Below are positions 7,589 to 9,586 of a stretch of 9,586 nt of DNA, in pieces (position 1 is the first letter of the stretch; every line of letters begins with the position of its first letter). This DNA is from Bacillota bacterium. GTDB lineage: Bacteria > Bacillota_I > Bacilli_A > Erysipelotrichales > Erysipelotrichaceae. The notes under the pieces are model-generated. The model worked only from the letters and a program-made list of their open reading frames with translations, was not told the origin of the DNA and searched no databases. Location: positions 1 to 9,586 of the forward strand of contig JAEWIH010000019.1 of NCBI GenBank assembly GCA_023387245.1, given 5' to 3'. Position numbers and translations under genes: made by a program.

Positions 7589-8267
7589 GAACATACCCTC
7601 CTACATTTAAATCAGCAACAACATGTCCTTGATCTAAAACGATTGTTCTTTTTTTATGATTATCTACTAATCCTTTATCATGAGTTACCATAACAATAGT
7701 CGTCTCTTCTTCTTTATTAATTTTTTCTAACAATTGGATAATTTCACGACTCTTTTCAGGATCTAAATTACCTGTTGGCTCATCAGCAATTAAAACACAT
7801 GGCCGATTGGCAATCGCTCTTGCGATCGCTACTCTTTGTTGCTGCCCACCAGATAATTGACTTGGATATGAATTAGCTTTTTCACTCAAATCAACTAAAG
7901 CTAACACCTCTCTAACTCGTTGACGAATTTTTGATCTTGGCATCATTAAAACTTCTAAAGCAAAAGCCACATTTTCAAACACCGTCTTTTTAGATAGTAA
8001 TTTAAAATCTTGATAAACTACTCCAACACTTCTTCTAAAACGAGGAATTTTAGATCTTTTCAACTTAGCAACATCAACATTATTAATCTGAACAAGTCCA
8101 GATGTTGGCGCTTCTTCAGCATCAATTAATTTAATTAATGTCGATTTTCCACTACCAGTCTTACCAATTACATATATAAATTCACCTTTAGCTACATCTA
8201 AATTTAAATCATATAAAGCATTAGTTCCATTTTTATATTTTTTATAAACATTTCTAAGAACTATCAT
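7569..8267 (-). CDS. ftsE: FtsE, cell division ATP-binding protein (232 aa)
   Basis: FtsE is the cytoplasmic ABC ATPase of the FtsEX divisome complex; it powers signalling to wall hydrolases rather than transport. The ABC motifs are complete: Walker A GKTGSGKST at 35-43 (Lys41), Q-loop Gln86 in VVYQDF, signature LSGGQ at 138-142 followed by QQRVAIARA, Walker B VLIADEP at 158-164 with Glu163, a D-loop at 167-169, and switch His196 in VTHD. The length fits the family (about 220-230). GAGGAG lies 8 nt before the ATG and inside the last codons of the yitT-family gene. It ends with TAG and overlaps ftsX. Immediate linkage to ftsX separates it from the similar LolD/MacB-type ATPases. Confidence 0.97.
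   Translation of the reverse strand: MIVLRNVYKKYKNGTNALYDLNLDVAKGEFIYVIGKTGSGKSTLIKLIDAEEAPTSGLVQINNVDVAKLKRSKIPRFRRSVGVVYQDFKLLSKKTVFENVAFALEVLMMPRSKIRQRVREVLALVDLSEKANSYPSQLSGGQQQRVAIARAIANRPCVLIADEPTGNLDPEKSREIIQLLEKINKEEETTIVMVTHDKGLVDNHKKRTIVLDQGHVVADLNVGGYVHDKTHI
7596..7601 (-). promoter_or_regulatory. Shine-Dalgarno site for ftsX (GGAGGG)
   Basis: TAGGAGGG lies within the ftsE coding end. Spacing is 1 nt to the ATG at 7594 and 7 nt to the ATG at 7588, so the second is the likely ftsX start. Confidence 0.75.
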
Positions 8268-8272
8268 TTTAA

Positions 8273-9121
8273 CTACTCCTCTATTAAATAGCTAAAACCT
8301 TCTCCCTTAACCTCAAATACTTGGCTAACAATCAAAAAGGCATTAGCATCAATATCCATTACCATTTTATGTAATAAAGGATATTGTGAATTAGAAACTA
8401 CGCACATAATCACTTTTTTAGAACGATTAGTATAACCACCAACCGCTTCTAAAAGAGTTACACCGCGATTTAATTTCATAAATATTTCTTGTTGAATATT
8501 TTCATAATAATCACTAATAATATAAACCGTCTTAGCATTTTTACCATGAGAAATAATAAACTTATCAACAACAAAACCACAAACTAAAACCGAAACAAAA
8601 CCAATTAAAACGGCACTAACCCCGTAAGAAATTATCCCTAATAAAATGGTAAGACCATCAGTAATCATTACTAAAATAGCCACTTTAATATTAGTAAACT
8701 TATTAATAATTAGTGGCGGGATATCCATTCCGCCAGAACTAGCTCCTGTTCTAAAAATTAATCCCATACCCACACCATATAAAATACCAGCATAAATACT
8801 AGCTAATGTTATTTCTAAATTTAGTTTAACTGGGAAAAACATTAATAGCCGAATTAAAAGTGGATATAAAATCGTTGAACCTAAAGTTTTTAAAGCAAAG
8901 GCATTACCCAAAAATAACCATCCCAAAATAAACGTAATAATTACAATGGAATCAATAATAATTTGTTCACTTATACCAAATAATGGTGATAAAGCTACAG
9001 CAACACCCGCTACTCCACCCGAAATAATATTAAATGGAATAATAAAATAGCTTACAGCTATTGCTAAACATAAATTACCAATAATTAAATTAGCTAAATC
9101 ACGTATTTTAAATTTAGTCAT
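8273..9121 (-). CDS. YitT-family membrane protein with C-terminal DUF2179 domain (282 aa)
   Basis: This is an integral membrane protein of the YitT/DUF161 family, which is common in Bacillota; no transported substrate or reaction is established. About six hydrophobic segments are visible at roughly 11-30, 52-72, 79-97, 105-124, 146-163 and 167-187. The family motif GASSGGMD lies at 126-133 (usually GASTGGTD). A soluble C-terminal DUF2179 domain covers about 215-277 and carries RGVTLLEAVGGYT, VVSNSQ, DANAFLIVS and VKGEGF. The ATG at 9121 is preceded at 5 nt by a purine-rich AGGGGA site and is 9 nt after prfB. Its position between prfB and ftsE places it in the division operon, but that does not prove a role in division. 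Confidence 0.93.
   Translation of the reverse strand: MTKFKIRDLANLIIGNLCLAIAVSYFIIPFNIISGGVAGVAVALSPLFGISEQIIIDSIVIITFILGWLFLGNAFALKTLGSTILYPLLIRLLMFFPVKLNLEITLASIYAGILYGVGMGLIFRTGASSGGMDIPPLIINKFTNIKVAILVMITDGLTILLGIISYGVSAVLIGFVSVLVCGFVVDKFIISHGKNAKTVYIISDYYENIQQEIFMKLNRGVTLLEAVGGYTNRSKKVIMCVVSNSQYPLLHKMVMDIDANAFLIVSQVFEVKGEGFSYLIEE
8276..8281 (-). promoter_or_regulatory. Shine-Dalgarno site for ftsE (GAGGAG)
   Basis: GAGGAG is made by the last two Glu codons of the upstream yitT-family gene and lies 8 nt before the ftsE ATG. It supports the annotated start and coupling across the 5-nt gap. Confidence 0.7.
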
Positions 9122-9130
9122 TATCGTCCC

Positions 9131-9586
9131 CTACTTTAAATTCATTCTTAAATATGCATCAATAAAAATATCTAATTCTCCATCCATAACCGCATTTACA
9201 TTACCAGTTTCAGCTAAAGAACGATGGTCTTTAACTAAAGTATATGGCATAAAAACATAAGATCTAATTTGTGATCCCCATTCAATATTTTTTTGTTCTC
9301 CTTTTAAATCTGATATTTTTTCAGCCTGCTCTAATTTACGCAACTGTTCTAATTTTGATTTAATTAAAATCAAAGCCTGAGCACGATTTTGAGTCTGTGA
9401 GCGCTCTGATTGAACATGCACACTAATACCTGTTGGTATGTGAGTAATTCGAACAGCTGAATCAGTTTTATTAACATGTTGCCCACCTGCTCCAGATGCT
9501 CGATGAGTTTCGATTTCTAACTCGTTCATATTTAATTCAATTGGATCATCATCGTCCAATAAAGGCATAACATCGACACTCGCAAA
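9131..9586 (-). CDS. prfB: Peptide chain release factor 2 (C-terminal 151 residues; 5' end outside window)
   Basis: RF2 recognises UGA and UAA stop codons and triggers peptide release at the ribosome. The frame is open to the window edge, so the visible part begins mid-gene with FASVDV, and the ATG at 9568 is an internal Met. The catalytic GGQ loop is present in [20 protein letters not shown]; its Gln is the residue normally methylated. RF2 rather than RF1 is indicated by FASV before the acidic stretch, by [16 protein letters not shown], and by the ending [20 protein letters not shown], which closely follows Bacillus RF2. The stop-codon-reading motif and any programmed frameshift site lie upstream, outside the window. 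The stop is TAG, 9 nt before the yitT-family gene. Confidence 0.97.
   Translation of the reverse strand, partial: FASVDVMPLLDDDDPIELNMNELEIETHRASGAGGQHVNKTDSAVRITHIPTGISVHVQSERSQTQNRAQALILIKSKLEQLRKLEQAEKISDLKGEQKNIEWGSQIRSYVFMPYTLVKDHRSLAETGNVNAVMDGELDIFIDAYLRMNLK

Noticed and set aside
9131..9568. A short complete release-factor-like protein starting at the ATG at 9568.
   Set aside because: The frame continues upstream to the window edge with RF2-type residues (FASVDV), so this ATG is an internal Met of prfB and not a stand-alone rescue factor.
1..9586. A mobile element, defence system, CRISPR array or RNA gene.
   Set aside because: The strand is filled by eight recognised housekeeping genes with no gap over 9 nt. 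I saw no repeat array, inverted repeat pair, transposase or tRNA-like segment on reading both strands.

Overview
The window is an AT-rich (roughly 30% GC by eye) stretch of a bacterial core chromosome in which all eight genes lie on the minus strand and run from right to left. The reading order is prfB, a yitT-family gene, ftsE, ftsX, an M23 murein hydrolase with a coiled coil, a PDZ/S41 carboxy-terminal protease, uvrB and uvrA. The first and last genes of this order are cut by the window edges: prfB lacks its 5' part and uvrA its 3' part. Low GC, strong Shine-Dalgarno sites, the YitT membrane family and this gene order point to a low-GC Bacillota, probably a Bacilli relative of the Erysipelotrichales/RF39 kind. 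That placement is an inference from synteny and composition, not from a marker gene. The cell-wall genes argue against a wall-less mollicute. Tryptophan is encoded by TGG, TGA is a stop, and RF2 is present, so the standard bacterial code applies.

Right part (7569-9586): the end of release factor 2, then a six-helix YitT-type membrane protein, then FtsE, the ATPase of the divisome transporter. Middle part (3697-7588): FtsX, a secreted coiled-coil LytM/M23 peptidoglycan hydrolase with intact zinc ligands, and a membrane-anchored protease with a C-terminal peptidoglycan-binding domain. FtsEX, the coiled-coil hydrolase and the protease probably work together in cell separation: FtsEX signals across the membrane, the hydrolase cuts septal peptidoglycan, and the protease may process it or another wall enzyme. 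Left part (1-3707): UvrB and UvrA, the damage-recognition proteins of nucleotide excision repair.

The genes are packed with no space for internal promoters or terminators. Junctions are +9, +5, -20, -1, -1, -11 and -1 nucleotides. Most Shine-Dalgarno sites lie inside the end of the preceding gene, so the whole block looks like one translationally coupled operon. Three start sites are refined here from Shine-Dalgarno spacing (ftsX, the M23 gene, uvrA). There are no RNA genes, mobile elements, CRISPR arrays or non-coding stretches over 300 bases.

The region is ordinary conserved core sequence and I see no new defence or mobile system. The points most worth a second look are substitutions in the UvrB damage-probing hairpin, three cysteine pairs in the secreted M23 hydrolase, and a marked change in base composition confined to uvrA.
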